From: Anaerocolumna sedimenticola
GTDB taxonomy: Bacteria > Bacillota > Clostridia > Lachnospirales > Lachnospiraceae
Length of the DNA stretch: 64,000 bases
Reading direction: 5' to 3'
Assembly: GCF_009931695.1 (NCBI RefSeq)
Contig: NZ_CP048000.1
Span: 434,001-498,000, forward strand
Both the position numbers and the translations under genes were made by a program. The notes under the pieces were generated by a model. It ran no database searches. It had not been told where the DNA came from and saw only the letters and a program-made list of their open reading frames with translations. The number at the start of each line of letters is the position of its first letter. Position 1 is the first letter of the stretch. This document shows, piece after piece, positions 36,132 through 45,584 of this stretch.

Positions 36132-37811
36132 TTATTTTTTTAATCTGTTAACAGAACTAAACACTGCCCTGATCGAAGCTCTGGTTATATTGGAACTTAC
36201 GCCAACACCAAAAACTGCTTTGCCGGTTTCTATATCCAATATATGAACATAAGCAGCTGCTTGTGCATTAGAACCTTCACCAAGGGCATGCTCGGAATAA
36301 TCCAAAACTTTAATTTGTATTCCCAATTCTTTCTGAAGACCTCTCTGTACCGCATCAATAGGACCATTACCGGTTGCTTCATATGTTTTTTCCACACCAT
36401 GATCTGTATAGGTGACAACGGCTAATGTATCAAAGGATTCATCTCCTGAAGAGTCTTTATCGGATAAATCTTCGATTTTACACTTTTTAAAATGAAGAGG
36501 TTCTTTCATATCCAGATAATTCTTCTTGAATTCCTGCATAATCTGCTCAGGTGCAACCTCGCCGCTTTTTTCGGAAATTGATTGGATTACATTGGCAAAC
36601 TCTTTATGCATTCCTTTCGGCAGTTTAAATCCATAATTGGTTTCCATGATAAAGGCTACTCCACCCTTACCGGACTGGCTGTTAATACGGACAATCGGTT
36701 CATATTTTCTGCCAATGTCGGATGGATCAATCGGAAGATAAGGTACTGACCATATCTTGCTCTTTCTTTCATTCATTGCCTTAACGCCTTTATTAATAGC
36801 ATCCTGATGAGAACCTGAAAATGCTGTAAAGACTAACTTGCCTGCGTAAGGGTGCCGTACGTGTACCGGTATCTTGCAGCAGCGCTCATATATTTCTATA
36901 ATTTCATTAATATTATCTAAATCTAATTGAGGATTAATACCTTGTGAAAACATATTATAGGCTATGGTTAATATGTCTACATTACCGGTTCTTTCACCGT
37001 TACCGAATAAAGTTCCCTCTATACGGTCAGCACCTGCAAGTAAGGCTAATTCACTGCCGGCCACACCGGTTCCTCTGTCATTGTGAGGATGTACACTTAA
37101 TATAATGCTGTCTCTATTTTTAAAATGAGTATTCATCCATTCAATCTGGTCTGCATATACATTGGGAGTATTCATCTCTACTGTCGCAGGCAGATTAATA
37201 ATAATCTTATTTTCAGGGGTTGGTTCCCATACATCAGAAACGGCGGTACATATATCCAATGCAAAGTCAAGTTCCGTTCCCGTAAAACTTTCCGGTGAAT
37301 ATTCTAAAATGATTTTCCCTGGAAAATCTTTGGCATATTCTTTCACCAGCTTAGTTCCCTCTACTGCAATCTTTTTAATTTCTTCTCTATCCATTCCAAA
37401 TACAACATCTCTCTGAAGAGTGGAAGTGGAATTGTAGATATGAACGATTGCGGTTTTAACGCCTTTTAAAGCTTCAAATGTTCTTTTTAATAAATGTTCA
37501 CGGCACTGTACTAATACCTGTACAACCACATCATCAGGAATTAATTTTCTGTCCACTAACTGTCTTAAAAAGTCATATTCAATCTGAGATGCAGAAGGAA
37601 AACCAACTTCGATTTCCTTAAAACCTAATTTAACCAGCATATTAAAAAATTCAACCTTTTCTTCCACTACCATAGGTTCAATTAATGCCTGATTACCATC
37701 TCTTAAATCTACACTGCACCAGATTGGTGCTTTTTCTATCTGCTTATTCGGCCATTTTCTTTGCGGGAAATTTACTACGGGTACTCTTTGATATCTACTA
37801 AAATTTAACAT
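36132..37811 (-). CDS. leuA: 2-isopropylmalate synthase
   Basis: Condenses acetyl-CoA and 2-oxoisovalerate, the first committed step of leucine synthesis. The 559 residues are of the long type: an HMGL-like barrel beginning WCSVDLRDGNQALIEPM with the metal-binding aspartate, the HPHNDRGTGVAG metal site, GNGERTGNVDI, and a C-terminal LeuA dimer domain that senses leucine (ending RASIRAVFSSVNRL). AAGGAGGA precedes the ATG. The upstream 250 bp has a hairpin (ACAGATGTCTGTTTAAACAG) but no T-box specifier or GGUGG antiterminator motif was found. No other leu genes are near. Confidence 0.95.
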   Translation of the reverse strand: MLNFSRYQRVPVVNFPQRKWPNKQIEKAPIWCSVDLRDGNQALIEPMVVEEKVEFFNMLVKLGFKEIEVGFPSASQIEYDFLRQLVDRKLIPDDVVVQVLVQCREHLLKRTFEALKGVKTAIVHIYNSTSTLQRDVVFGMDREEIKKIAVEGTKLVKEYAKDFPGKIILEYSPESFTGTELDFALDICTAVSDVWEPTPENKIIINLPATVEMNTPNVYADQIEWMNTHFKNRDSIILSVHPHNDRGTGVAGSELALLAGADRIEGTLFGNGERTGNVDILTIAYNMFSQGINPQLDLDNINEIIEIYERCCKIPVHVRHPYAGKLVFTAFSGSHQDAINKGVKAMNERKSKIWSVPYLPIDPSDIGRKYEPIVRINSQSGKGGVAFIMETNYGFKLPKGMHKEFANVIQSISEKSGEVAPEQIMQEFKKNYLDMKEPLHFKKCKIEDLSDKDSSGDESFDTLAVVTYTDHGVEKTYEATGNGPIDAVQRGLQKELGIQIKVLDYSEHALGEGSNAQAAAYVHILDIETGKAVFGVGVSSNITRASIRAVFSSVNRLKK

Positions 37812-38067
37812 GATATGTCCTCCTTGTGTTTAAACTGGTTGGTTGCAACATATAAATGACATCTGCCTGTTTAAACAGACATCTGTACTTACCAATTGGT
37901 ATTGTTTATATGCTACGGAGTCGATATATCACGCTGTATTTTTTTACAATAAATAACTTGGCATTGTCTATTCTAGCCCCATCCTTATCATTCCTTTGCT
38001 ATTTTTAATTATGTGTTTTTCATTATATCATTGAAAATCTAATATTACAACACTTATTTTCTATTAC

Positions 38068-38343
38068 TCAGTCTGTGATTTCCTCTCCCAGACCGGATTC
38101 AACGGCTTTTATAAGGGTAGACAAGGCTTCCTTTTCATCCTCACCTTCACAGATAAGCTCAATTTCATCTCCGGTTTTAATGCATGCACCTAATACTCCT
38201 AAGACACTTTTAGCATTGGCAGTCGTATCTTTGAATTTGATATTTATCCTGGAATGAAACTCTATGGCTGTTTTGCATAGTATTCCAGCCGGCCGTAAAT
38301 GTAATCCGGTAGGATTTTTTATAACAACCTTACCACTTACCAT
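38068..38343 (-). CDS. HPr family phosphocarrier protein
   Basis: A 91-residue HPr. The PEP-phosphorylated histidine is present (H15 in PTGLHLRPAG), as is the regulatory serine (S46 in NAKSVLGVLGA) that HPr kinase modifies in Firmicutes for catabolite control. It can therefore act in sugar phosphotransfer, unlike Crh, which lacks the histidine. TAGGAGG precedes the ATG. It lies 69 bp behind cdaR and about 250 bp before leuA; no PTS enzyme I gene is adjacent. It may be a secondary HPr. Confidence 0.92.
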   Translation of the reverse strand: MVSGKVVIKNPTGLHLRPAGILCKTAIEFHSRINIKFKDTTANAKSVLGVLGACIKTGDEIELICEGEDEKEALSTLIKAVESGLGEEITD

Positions 38344-38412
38344 TCTTCTACCTCCTATAAACCGCCTTTGGTTATTTGTATGTATTCAATCCACTAAACC
38401 GTCTTCTATTTA

Positions 38413-39639
38413 CTAACCGGCTGCTTCAGTTATAGTTACTCTGACGCTGGTATTCGAAATAGTTAAACCGCTGTCCGGCGGACTGAACTCTAAATTGAAT
38501 AGCTTCGTTCCAATTTCCGTATCTGCTAAATCAATATATGGTTTTAGATTATATTTATTAATATTGGAAAGTATATCTTCTTCGCCCATAACCTCTACCT
38601 GTATGGCATTAGTTTCATTTAAAACCGCCGCCAGACCAACAGGTAAATTCCTAAATTCTATTTCATTACTATTATAACTGATATCTATGCTTTTTAACTT
38701 TTCAACTTTTACATTAATAACGGCTGTCTTATTTTCATCTATTAAAATTACATCATTTTTAATAAAATCTGCAATATTTACTTCATCTTCAATATCTGTC
38801 CTTTGATTATCGATATTGTATTCACCCATTATATACTGTACTTTATCCAGTTCACTCTGTTCCCCTGCTATCACTACCTGCCTGGGTTCAAAATCAGGTT
38901 TTCCGTATTTATATCCCGGGTATGGAGTTCCTTTTAAATCAATAAACAGATTGACCGTTTTCGTTTTAAGAAGATCAACCGATACATCCACTGCCTCATA
39001 ACTTAATTTCATTTTACCAGAGTCCATCAAGGTCCCGTTTTTATCATAAACTTTAGGAACTACTCCTGTTTTCTTAAAGGATTCTCTGGCACTTCCTACA
39101 TTTACTTCCACAACCACATCTTTAATCTTGTTAATTACAGATTCCGCTCCGGAAACCTGTATAATGTTAGGACTGGCAGTTTTCTCTTTGATATAATATC
39201 CTTCTGAAACATCACCGGTTGTAACGACATCAATTCTGAATTGTTTCGTTTCAAGATTTTCCAGACTGACCTGCATGGTATAATTTTCTTTTATGATCTC
39301 TACACTGTCGCCGTATTTTGGTATGGTAACATCAATAGGAACAGCATTCACTATTGATAATTCCGAGAGGTCTGCAACCGCCTGAAAATCAGATTCTTTT
39401 AAAGATTCAATAATGGATCGTTTTCCTTTCACCTTAACATCTACGGTATCACCGGAAATCACATCATATACTTTATCTTTTTGGGCTAAAGCATTTTCAT
39501 TAATCTTCGTTACGGGTATATCATAAAAGGAGTCTGTGGTAACCGGATCATCAACATTTAAGATAACAACCCAAACCAGGAATGCCATAAGCAGGGATAG
39601 AATTTTAAGACCTAAGTTTCTAGTTAATCTTTTTTTCAT
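38413..39639 (-). CDS. cdaR: CdaR-like YbbR domain protein, regulator of CdaA
   Basis: A 408-residue membrane-anchored protein. One N-terminal span (LGLKILSLLMAFLVWVVIL) is followed by extracellular YbbR repeats of about 80 residues, visible as the recurrent pattern of hydrophobic strands with conserved prolines (DIPVTKINENALA, DVVTTGDVSEGYYI, IDLKGTPYPGYKYG, EFRNLPVGLAAVL). In other Firmicutes CdaR binds CdaA and tunes c-di-AMP synthesis. The ATG at 39639 has AAGGGAAGAG upstream and lies 20 bp inside the end of cdaA, so translation is coupled. Confidence 0.92.
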   Translation of the reverse strand: MKKRLTRNLGLKILSLLMAFLVWVVILNVDDPVTTDSFYDIPVTKINENALAQKDKVYDVISGDTVDVKVKGKRSIIESLKESDFQAVADLSELSIVNAVPIDVTIPKYGDSVEIIKENYTMQVSLENLETKQFRIDVVTTGDVSEGYYIKEKTASPNIIQVSGAESVINKIKDVVVEVNVGSARESFKKTGVVPKVYDKNGTLMDSGKMKLSYEAVDVSVDLLKTKTVNLFIDLKGTPYPGYKYGKPDFEPRQVVIAGEQSELDKVQYIMGEYNIDNQRTDIEDEVNIADFIKNDVILIDENKTAVINVKVEKLKSIDISYNSNEIEFRNLPVGLAAVLNETNAIQVEVMGEEDILSNINKYNLKPYIDLADTEIGTKLFNLEFSPPDSGLTISNTSVRVTITEAAG

Positions 39640-40498
39640 TCTTAACTCTTCCCTTCCATAGTTTAATTTTCTTAACATCGGTTACTTTATTCTGCAGGGA
39701 ATTAATTTTATTACGTAAATAATCTCCATCTACGTTTCGGATTAAAGTACCGCCGGTGGCTATGGATACCTTACCGGTTTCCTCCGAAACGATTATGGTT
39801 AAACTGTCACTTACTTCACTGACGCCAATACCGGCCCTGTGCCTTGTTCCTAAATCCTTACTTAAATGCATATTATCAGATAGAGGCAAATAGCAGGTAG
39901 CCGCCACAATACGATTTCCCCTGATGATCACTGCACCGTCATGCAAAGGAGTATTATGTTCAAAAATATTAATTAATAATTGACTGCTTACCAGGGAATC
40001 AATTGCAATTCCTGTTTTTTCAAACTCAATTAATGGAATATCCTTTTCAATTACAATTAAGGCACCTGTTTTCGTTTTAGCCAGTTCAAATGAAGCTTTT
40101 ACGATACCTGCCACTGTCTGATCAGAGAATCTCTCACTTCTGTCTTTTGAATCATTGAAGTTAAACAGAGGTGTTACTAAATTATTCTGTCCTAACTGTT
40201 CCAATGCTTTTCTAAATTCCGGCTGAAAAACGATAATAACAGCAATAATACCAACATTAATACTTTTAAAAAAGATCCATAGAATTACATTTAGGTCAAG
40301 TACGGAGGCAATAAGCCATAAAATCAGTAACACAATCAGGCCTTTCACTAAAATCCAAGCCCTCGTCTGTTTTACCCAGGTAATTACATTATATATTGCA
40401 AAAGCAATAATAAGAATTTCAAAAATATCAGTGATTCCTATTCTGGGAAGTGACAACCACGCTACATAATCTTGAAAAAAACTTATAATCGTCTCCAT
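39620..40498 (-). CDS. cdaA: Diadenylate cyclase CdaA
   Basis: Makes the second messenger c-di-AMP from two ATP at the membrane; c-di-AMP controls potassium and osmolyte uptake and cell-wall balance. The 292 residues have three N-terminal spans (about 22-40, 48-67, 75-92) and a DAC domain with both signature motifs, DGA at 187-189 (PLHDGAVII) and RHR at 219-221 (LGTRHRAGIG). The C-terminal tail is long and basic. The gene overlaps cdaR by 20 bp. The usual third partner glmM is not next; HPr follows instead. Confidence 0.96.
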   Translation of the reverse strand: METIISFFQDYVAWLSLPRIGITDIFEILIIAFAIYNVITWVKQTRAWILVKGLIVLLILWLIASVLDLNVILWIFFKSINVGIIAVIIVFQPEFRKALEQLGQNNLVTPLFNFNDSKDRSERFSDQTVAGIVKASFELAKTKTGALIVIEKDIPLIEFEKTGIAIDSLVSSQLLINIFEHNTPLHDGAVIIRGNRIVAATCYLPLSDNMHLSKDLGTRHRAGIGVSEVSDSLTIIVSEETGKVSIATGGTLIRNVDGDYLRNKINSLQNKVTDVKKIKLWKGRVKNEKKIN

Positions 40499-40533
40499 AA
40501 TAACCCACCTGCTTTACAAATTATTAGTAACTA

Positions 40534-41589
40534 TTATTTTGTATCGTCCTTACTGCTGGTTCCAAGTTTGTACTCCTCATAATCCTCTTCGTAATCATCT
40601 TCCTCTTCTGTTAACACTTCATTGTTTAATTTACCGGATAATCTTTGATTTAAACCAACATTCTTTTGTGTATTAAAGCGTTTCACATTTATCTGCGGTT
40701 CTGTTACATTAATCTTAGGTACGGCTTTTACATAATAATAGTAATCTTCATCTTCAAACTGTACATGTTCCACACCTGTATAATCCAGCGTGAGACGGAA
40801 AAACTGTATTATTAATGCCAGAATGGCTGAAGCAAGCGAACCTAATATCATGATACCAATCTGTTCCGATACATCCAGTCTTAAATCACTGAATAAAAAT
40901 CCCAGAATGCAGGTTAATGTACCGGCAGCCACAGCGATTTCACGGGCATAGTCAAATTTCTTACGTCTAATAAAATATGTTACAAGAATAATTAAAGAAA
41001 AAATTATTATAGTCATAAATAGTTGTTTATTTTCCAATAAATTGTCAACAACATAAGTATATAATTGCAGTGTATCTTCCACACTGACATTAATCTGCAT
41101 GGTGGCTGCTTCCTGTATAACCTGGAATAAGTAAAATAATATTACTCCGCAGGCAGTAGGTACGATGGAGATAGGTGTCGCAAACAATCCTAAAACGATT
41201 GGCACAACATACGGTATTTTTAAAAAATATAAAATAGGAACCGCAATAACCGCATAACCCAGTTTAGGCGTAAAGCGTATAAACAAGAAATACATGATTA
41301 ATATAATAAGGATAACTATCACGGATAATATTTTTGACAAATAATATACATGACCTATGGATACCAGTGCAGCCAGTAATACCAAAATAGCGGATGGCGT
41401 AAATGCACTCAGTAACGATAATACAAGGACTATGGAAATCTGTTTAATACGAGGGTCGTAGCCTATTGAACTATTAATTACCTGGAATACCGCAAATGCT
41501 ATTATAAACTTTACTACCGTCTCAATATATATTTCATACTTTTGATACAGACTTCGCAGCCTTGATCTAAGTACTAAAAATGTCATCAT
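40534..41589 (-). CDS. Multi-span membrane protein upstream of cdaA, function unknown
   Basis: A 351-residue protein with about eight hydrophobic spans in the first 260 residues, including the strongly hydrophobic KILSVIVILIILIMYFLFI. The soluble C-terminal tail ends in an acidic run (LTEEEDDYEEDYEEYK). I do not recognise the family. It is 36 bp upstream of cdaA on the same strand, behind a small membrane protein, so it is probably in the cdaA operon. The position suggests a membrane partner of c-di-AMP or cell-wall functions, but nothing in the sequence proves it. Confidence 0.75.
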   Translation of the reverse strand: MMTFLVLRSRLRSLYQKYEIYIETVVKFIIAFAVFQVINSSIGYDPRIKQISIVLVLSLLSAFTPSAILVLLAALVSIGHVYYLSKILSVIVILIILIMYFLFIRFTPKLGYAVIAVPILYFLKIPYVVPIVLGLFATPISIVPTACGVILFYLFQVIQEAATMQINVSVEDTLQLYTYVVDNLLENKQLFMTIIIFSLIILVTYFIRRKKFDYAREIAVAAGTLTCILGFLFSDLRLDVSEQIGIMILGSLASAILALIIQFFRLTLDYTGVEHVQFEDEDYYYYVKAVPKINVTEPQINVKRFNTQKNVGLNQRLSGKLNNEVLTEEEDDYEEDYEEYKLGTSSKDDTK

Positions 41590-41605
41590 TATTTTTGCCT
41601 CCCAA

Positions 41606-42007
41606 CTATCCGTTCACTTTCTCTTCTTGATAGAAACTGCTTAATTTCTTCAAAGACTTATAATATTTTGATAGACTTTTTCTGGAATTATCATATTTTA
41701 ATGAATATCCAATGATTGAGCCGGTTATAAATACTGCCATTGTCATGATATAAAATCCTAAAAGGTATTGTCCGATGCGGACAAAATTAAAAGTAACTAA
41801 TTTACTGATTATATATTCAGCCTTATACATGCCTATCATAAGCAGGATAAGAAGATAAGCGATTGTGACGCACACTACCGTTTTTAATACCTGAAGCCTT
41901 ACATAATCTGTTTTATAGTATTTCCCCAGCTTAATATCTTCTTTACCTTCGTTTTGTTCGTATAAGGCAAGTTTTGTCATAATTCTGATTTTTTTATTAT
42001 TTAACAT
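41606..42007 (-). CDS. Small membrane protein, first gene of the cdaA cluster
   Basis: A 133-residue protein with a polar, charged N-terminal half (MTKLALYEQNEGKEDIKLGK), two spans (about 42-62 and 80-103) and a basic, serine/tyrosine-rich tail (SRKSLSKYYKSLKKLSS). No family was recognised. GCGGAGGTAA precedes the ATG. It lies 17 bp before the eight-span membrane protein gene, forming a probable five- or six-gene operon that continues through cdaA-cdaR to HPr. Both N- and C-termini are probably cytoplasmic. Confidence 0.7.
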   Translation of the reverse strand: MLNNKKIRIMTKLALYEQNEGKEDIKLGKYYKTDYVRLQVLKTVVCVTIAYLLILLMIGMYKAEYIISKLVTFNFVRIGQYLLGFYIMTMAVFITGSIIGYSLKYDNSRKSLSKYYKSLKKLSSFYQEEKVNG

Positions 42008-42190
42008 CTTATTACCTCCGCTTTATAACTATAACCCTGCCCCTTCCTATAAATTGTAATAATTATAATTGTATTTTTCACAGTATTATCATACATTATA
42101 ACATATTGGCCAATTATTTTCGAGCCTTATTTTTAAAGAAAAAGGATTTTTTCTTTAATTTGGGTTTTTACCACTGAAATAACAAGAAGC

Positions 42191-42248
42191 TGCCTAGGAA
42201 AGAGTTCAGTGAAACAGGTGTTTCACCAAGCTCCCTTATAGACAGCAT
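42191..42248 (-). terminator. Hairpin behind the xyloside operon
   Basis: GCTGTCTATAAGGGAG pairs imperfectly with CTCTTTCCTAGGCAGC, with an inner GTGAAAC / GTTTCAC stem, downstream of the GH120 gene. There is no long T tract. The rest of 42008-42379 is AT-rich and without a gene. Confidence 0.55.
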
Positions 42249-42379
42249 TCTATATATGATATTTATTCAATTATTTTATTTTAAATCCAGATTCTGTTCA
42301 TATTGTTCTCTATAAGTCATATTCTCTCCACTCTTTGACCCGTTGCCCTTTTGCCGGACCCACCTGACTAATAGTACCC

Positions 42380-44392
42380 CTATACAGGTACTACATTTAC
42401 ATTCATCTCTTTCGTAATCTCAAAAGGTCCGCTCACTGGATGGATGCCTCTGTGCTTTCCCTGATAATCTTCGTTAAATGTAATTGGTGAGCCATCAGGA
42501 TGTTCAAACTTTTCTTCCGGTTCAAAGGCTTCTCCTAATATCTCCGTTGTGATAACTTCGTTTGTGGAATCCGGCAGATACTGGAACAAATTTGTTTTGA
42601 GAAAAATACCATCTTTCTCTTCCACCAACTGCAATTCGATTTGATGCAAGTCATCCTTTACATAGTCTTTTTCCCCATCATAAGGCTCCGCCCCATTAAA
42701 GTAAATATTTCCTCCTGCATATACCGGAAGGTGATCATAATATTTATCTCGTTCTTCACGAATCTTATAATTATCTTCCCGGAATTTTGCAAAATAAGTC
42801 TCTGCATCCGGATATCCATCGTATGGTTTGGTTCCCGTGATATAATTCATCTGATCTAAGGAATCTAAGTGCCTCTCTCTTGCATAATCCACCAGAAGCT
42901 GCCTTACCGGCTGTTGAACAAAAACATTGTTGTAGAATCTTGCATCACCATGGAGGATGGTCATAAATCCTTCCACCTCTGTTCTATGGGGAACATGGTA
43001 AGGTGTATAACGTGGAGATGGGAATTTCTTGCCGCCATTGTCCACTCCACTTCCGACACCAACAAAAGAACCTGCAATCAGGTTATGTACCAGGGCAATT
43101 CCCTGGGTACAGAAACGTCCTGCAACATCGGATAACATGATATTGTTATCCACTAAGGACGGACCATGGGATACTTCAATAAAGAGGTCCTCCGCTACGG
43201 ATAAATGCTCTGACATAACAGTTCCATCCGGCGGTGTATTGGCGTAGAACAGGTTCTGTGTCACTCGCGTTCCCTGCGCCTGCCAATCGAGCCATAATCC
43301 ACGGGTGCAGTGATGGAAACGGTTTCGCCTGATGATGACATCAATGGCCGCATGCATCTTGATTCCACCAATTTCTGCACCGGCAAGGTCCTGCTTGTTA
43401 TTGATATGATGGATATCATTATCTTCTATAACTGAAAATACGCCGCCAAGATGTCCTACAATACCGGTCTGTCCACAATCGTGGATATTACAACGGCGTA
43501 TGATATGAGAACCGATTTTTTCTTTTGTCCAGCCTTCCCGCTGTGCCTGACAGATCGCATCACGTTCTGTCTGCGTTCCTGTTTTGGTATGTTTTATAGC
43601 CCATTTATTATCATTATTCGGCTGCAGATATTTACCAAGTGAGATACCGCTGCATTTGGAATGGGAAATCTCACAATCTTCGATAATCCAACCTTTCGAC
43701 CAGTGGGGTCCTACCATACCTTCCTGATAGGCAGTTGGCGGTGCCCACTGCGTAGCTGCCTTGGTAACTGCGAACCCGGCAAGTGTGATATAACCTATGC
43801 CTTCTTTGGACGGATAGAAGCAGTTTCTTCTTACATTGATTTCAACATTTTCTGTGTTGGGGTCAAAGTCATGAAAATTTGCATATAGGACGGTGTGATT
43901 TCCATCCTGTTTGGTATACCACTTGTATAAAGAGCCCGGCTGATCCCAGGAACCGCTGCACGAAGTGGGATTTAGTACCTCCTCCAGTGTGTCCGTCTCA
44001 TATAAAGATTTATCATTGAGGTACACTTCTCCGGTGTGTACCGGCTTTATAGCATCGTACCAGTCACCAAAGATTTCAACGGTATAAGGATTATAGGTTC
44101 CAAAAATACCATTCGGAACTCTGGCTGTCCACACGGTGCCTTGATACCGTATCCAGGTCCGGACCCGTTCTGCACCTGAGATTACGGCACCATTTTTTAC
44201 TTCTGACCGGTAAATGATTCTCTGTTCTTCGGTTCCTGCAAACGCCGGATCCACATATTCCCTATAAATACCAGGTGCTACAATAACCTCGTCCCCCGGA
44301 CGTGCAAAACGTGCCGCCTGAGCAATGGAGTTCATCGGATATTCTTTTGTCCCGTCTCCGCCTCTTGCTTTACTTGATACATAAATTTTCAT
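42380..44392 (-). CDS. Beta-xylosidase, glycoside hydrolase family 120
   Basis: A 670-residue right-handed beta-helix enzyme that releases xylose from xylo-oligosaccharides; there is no signal peptide, so it acts in the cytosol. I match it from memory with the GH120 enzyme XylC of Thermoanaerobacterium. Shared blocks are FGTYNPYTVEIFGDW, VEINVRRNCFYP, WSKGWIIEDCEI, IVGHLGGVFS and LWLDWQAQGTRV. The nucleophile should be D369 (WLDW) and the acid/base E406 (FIEVSHG). Between them lies an insert (PPDGTVMSEHLSVAED) longer than in that relative. GGAGGGA precedes the ATG. A MITE separates it from the GH43-like gene upstream. Confidence 0.88.
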   Translation of the reverse strand: MKIYVSSKARGGDGTKEYPMNSIAQAARFARPGDEVIVAPGIYREYVDPAFAGTEEQRIIYRSEVKNGAVISGAERVRTWIRYQGTVWTARVPNGIFGTYNPYTVEIFGDWYDAIKPVHTGEVYLNDKSLYETDTLEEVLNPTSCSGSWDQPGSLYKWYTKQDGNHTVLYANFHDFDPNTENVEINVRRNCFYPSKEGIGYITLAGFAVTKAATQWAPPTAYQEGMVGPHWSKGWIIEDCEISHSKCSGISLGKYLQPNNDNKWAIKHTKTGTQTERDAICQAQREGWTKEKIGSHIIRRCNIHDCGQTGIVGHLGGVFSVIEDNDIHHINNKQDLAGAEIGGIKMHAAIDVIIRRNRFHHCTRGLWLDWQAQGTRVTQNLFYANTPPDGTVMSEHLSVAEDLFIEVSHGPSLVDNNIMLSDVAGRFCTQGIALVHNLIAGSFVGVGSGVDNGGKKFPSPRYTPYHVPHRTEVEGFMTILHGDARFYNNVFVQQPVRQLLVDYARERHLDSLDQMNYITGTKPYDGYPDAETYFAKFREDNYKIREERDKYYDHLPVYAGGNIYFNGAEPYDGEKDYVKDDLHQIELQLVEEKDGIFLKTNLFQYLPDSTNEVITTEILGEAFEPEEKFEHPDGSPITFNEDYQGKHRGIHPVSGPFEITKEMNVNVVPV

Positions 44393-44423
44393 TCCAATCC
44401 CTCCTCGTATTCATTCTTAATGG

Positions 44424-44574
44424 TAGGTAATTGCGAAACTCCACTATTGTATGTATATACCATGCAATTGATACAATTTCAGAGCTGAATTTTGCCCATA
44501 GGGCAACTGAAGCTCTGAAATTCATATCAATTGTATGGTATATTCGGAAAACTATATAGTTTCGCAATTACCTA
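44424..44574. mobile_element. 151-bp hairpin MITE, copy B (best preserved)
   Basis: The ends TAGGTAATTGCGAAACT and AGTTTCGCAATTACCTA are perfect 17-bp inverted repeats; the interior also pairs (CAGAGCT / AGCTCTG, TTGCCC / GGGCAA). It is flanked by a perfect 11-bp direct repeat ATTCTTAATGG (44413-44423 and 44575-44585). The right copy spans the GH43 stop codon, so the target site was the end of that gene. Confidence 0.92.
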
Positions 44575-44578
44575 ATTC

Positions 44579-45466
44579 TTAATGGCTTTTATTTTCTTTC
44601 AGCATCTTCCAATGGATTCCGTCTTGGGAAGATAACAATCCAAATGTTGTATGATTGTTTTTATCCTCACCCATAAGAATCATCATAAAACATTCTTCTT
44701 CCTTCCAGACATAAGGTGCTCCATATCTTACTGTAATCCAGTTCTGTGCCTCAATGTCGATTTTACCTTTAAACTCCCACTGTATTAGATCTGGGGAAAC
44801 CGCATATGCAAGATGCTGTTCAAACAATCCTTCACTATAAATCATGACCCATTCATCCTGTTTCCGGTAAACAGTGACATTTTCCGCTCCATCCGGTGCT
44901 GCCTTGCTTGCGCCGATCAATGGACTCTCTGCAGTTGTAATGACCCATTTCTTAAGCTCCGGGTCATCCGTGTACGCATGTCCCACCAGATTTGTTGCTC
45001 TTTCATAATGCATACGGTCGGTACCCACAAAGAAGCAATGCAGTCGGTCCCCATCCACTACAAATGTAGGGTCTATCACACGCTCTGCCTGATTCCAGGG
45101 CAGATTTCTTGCTTCTTCTAAAAAGAATACCGGTTCTGACCAGTATTTTAAATCTTCTGACACACTATAGCAAAGCATGGTTGGTGTCTCGGGATAGGAT
45201 TGGTAGGGAAGAATATATTTTCCATTCCATAGTATCAGATCACCCGGTGATGCAAATCCTTTTGCTGATATGTCACGATCCTTTTCATAATGTACAAAAT
45301 CCTTTGTAAATGTATAACCAATGGCCCAGTTCTCTGGTCTGCTCCAGTCTTTATTGGAATAACGGGAATAAAATAAATGATACCCCTCTTCCGTTTTGTA
45401 TATAGATGGATCCCGCAAATTGTCAGATCTCTCCCATACAGGGTTCCTAAGTTGTTTGAAATCCAA
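44579..45466 (-). CDS. GH43-like five-bladed beta-propeller glycosidase
   Basis: A 295-residue cytosolic propeller protein. Blades are visible as repeated patterns: NLRDPSIYKTEEGYHLFYSR (first catalytic aspartate of the GH43/GH32-type site), SPGDLILWNGKYILPYQSYP, RVIDPTFVVDGDRLHCFFVG and PDGAENVTVYRKQDEWVMIYSEG. It probably removes arabinose or xylose side groups from xylo-oligosaccharides. A related propeller family is possible, as the sequence is divergent. A TTG at 45466 is the start: AAGGAGGAAAC lies six bases before it, and an ATG 45 bp upstream has no such site. It is fifth in the operon. Confidence 0.78.
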   Translation of the reverse strand: MDFKQLRNPVWERSDNLRDPSIYKTEEGYHLFYSRYSNKDWSRPENWAIGYTFTKDFVHYEKDRDISAKGFASPGDLILWNGKYILPYQSYPETPTMLCYSVSEDLKYWSEPVFFLEEARNLPWNQAERVIDPTFVVDGDRLHCFFVGTDRMHYERATNLVGHAYTDDPELKKWVITTAESPLIGASKAAPDGAENVTVYRKQDEWVMIYSEGLFEQHLAYAVSPDLIQWEFKGKIDIEAQNWITVRYGAPYVWKEEECFMMILMGEDKNNHTTFGLLSSQDGIHWKMLKENKSH

Positions 45467-45584
45467 GATTGTTTCCTCCTTCAATCTATGATGTTTACTA
45501 TTCAAATGCACCAGGACATACTTACTTTGAACGGCTCATCCGCTTTGCTGACACAAAACATCTGAGCCGCTCTATTGCCCTTTT

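Noticed and set aside
37812..38067. T-box or leucine leader peptide before leuA
   Set aside because: No T-box core motif and no leucine-rich short frame; only a small hairpin is present.
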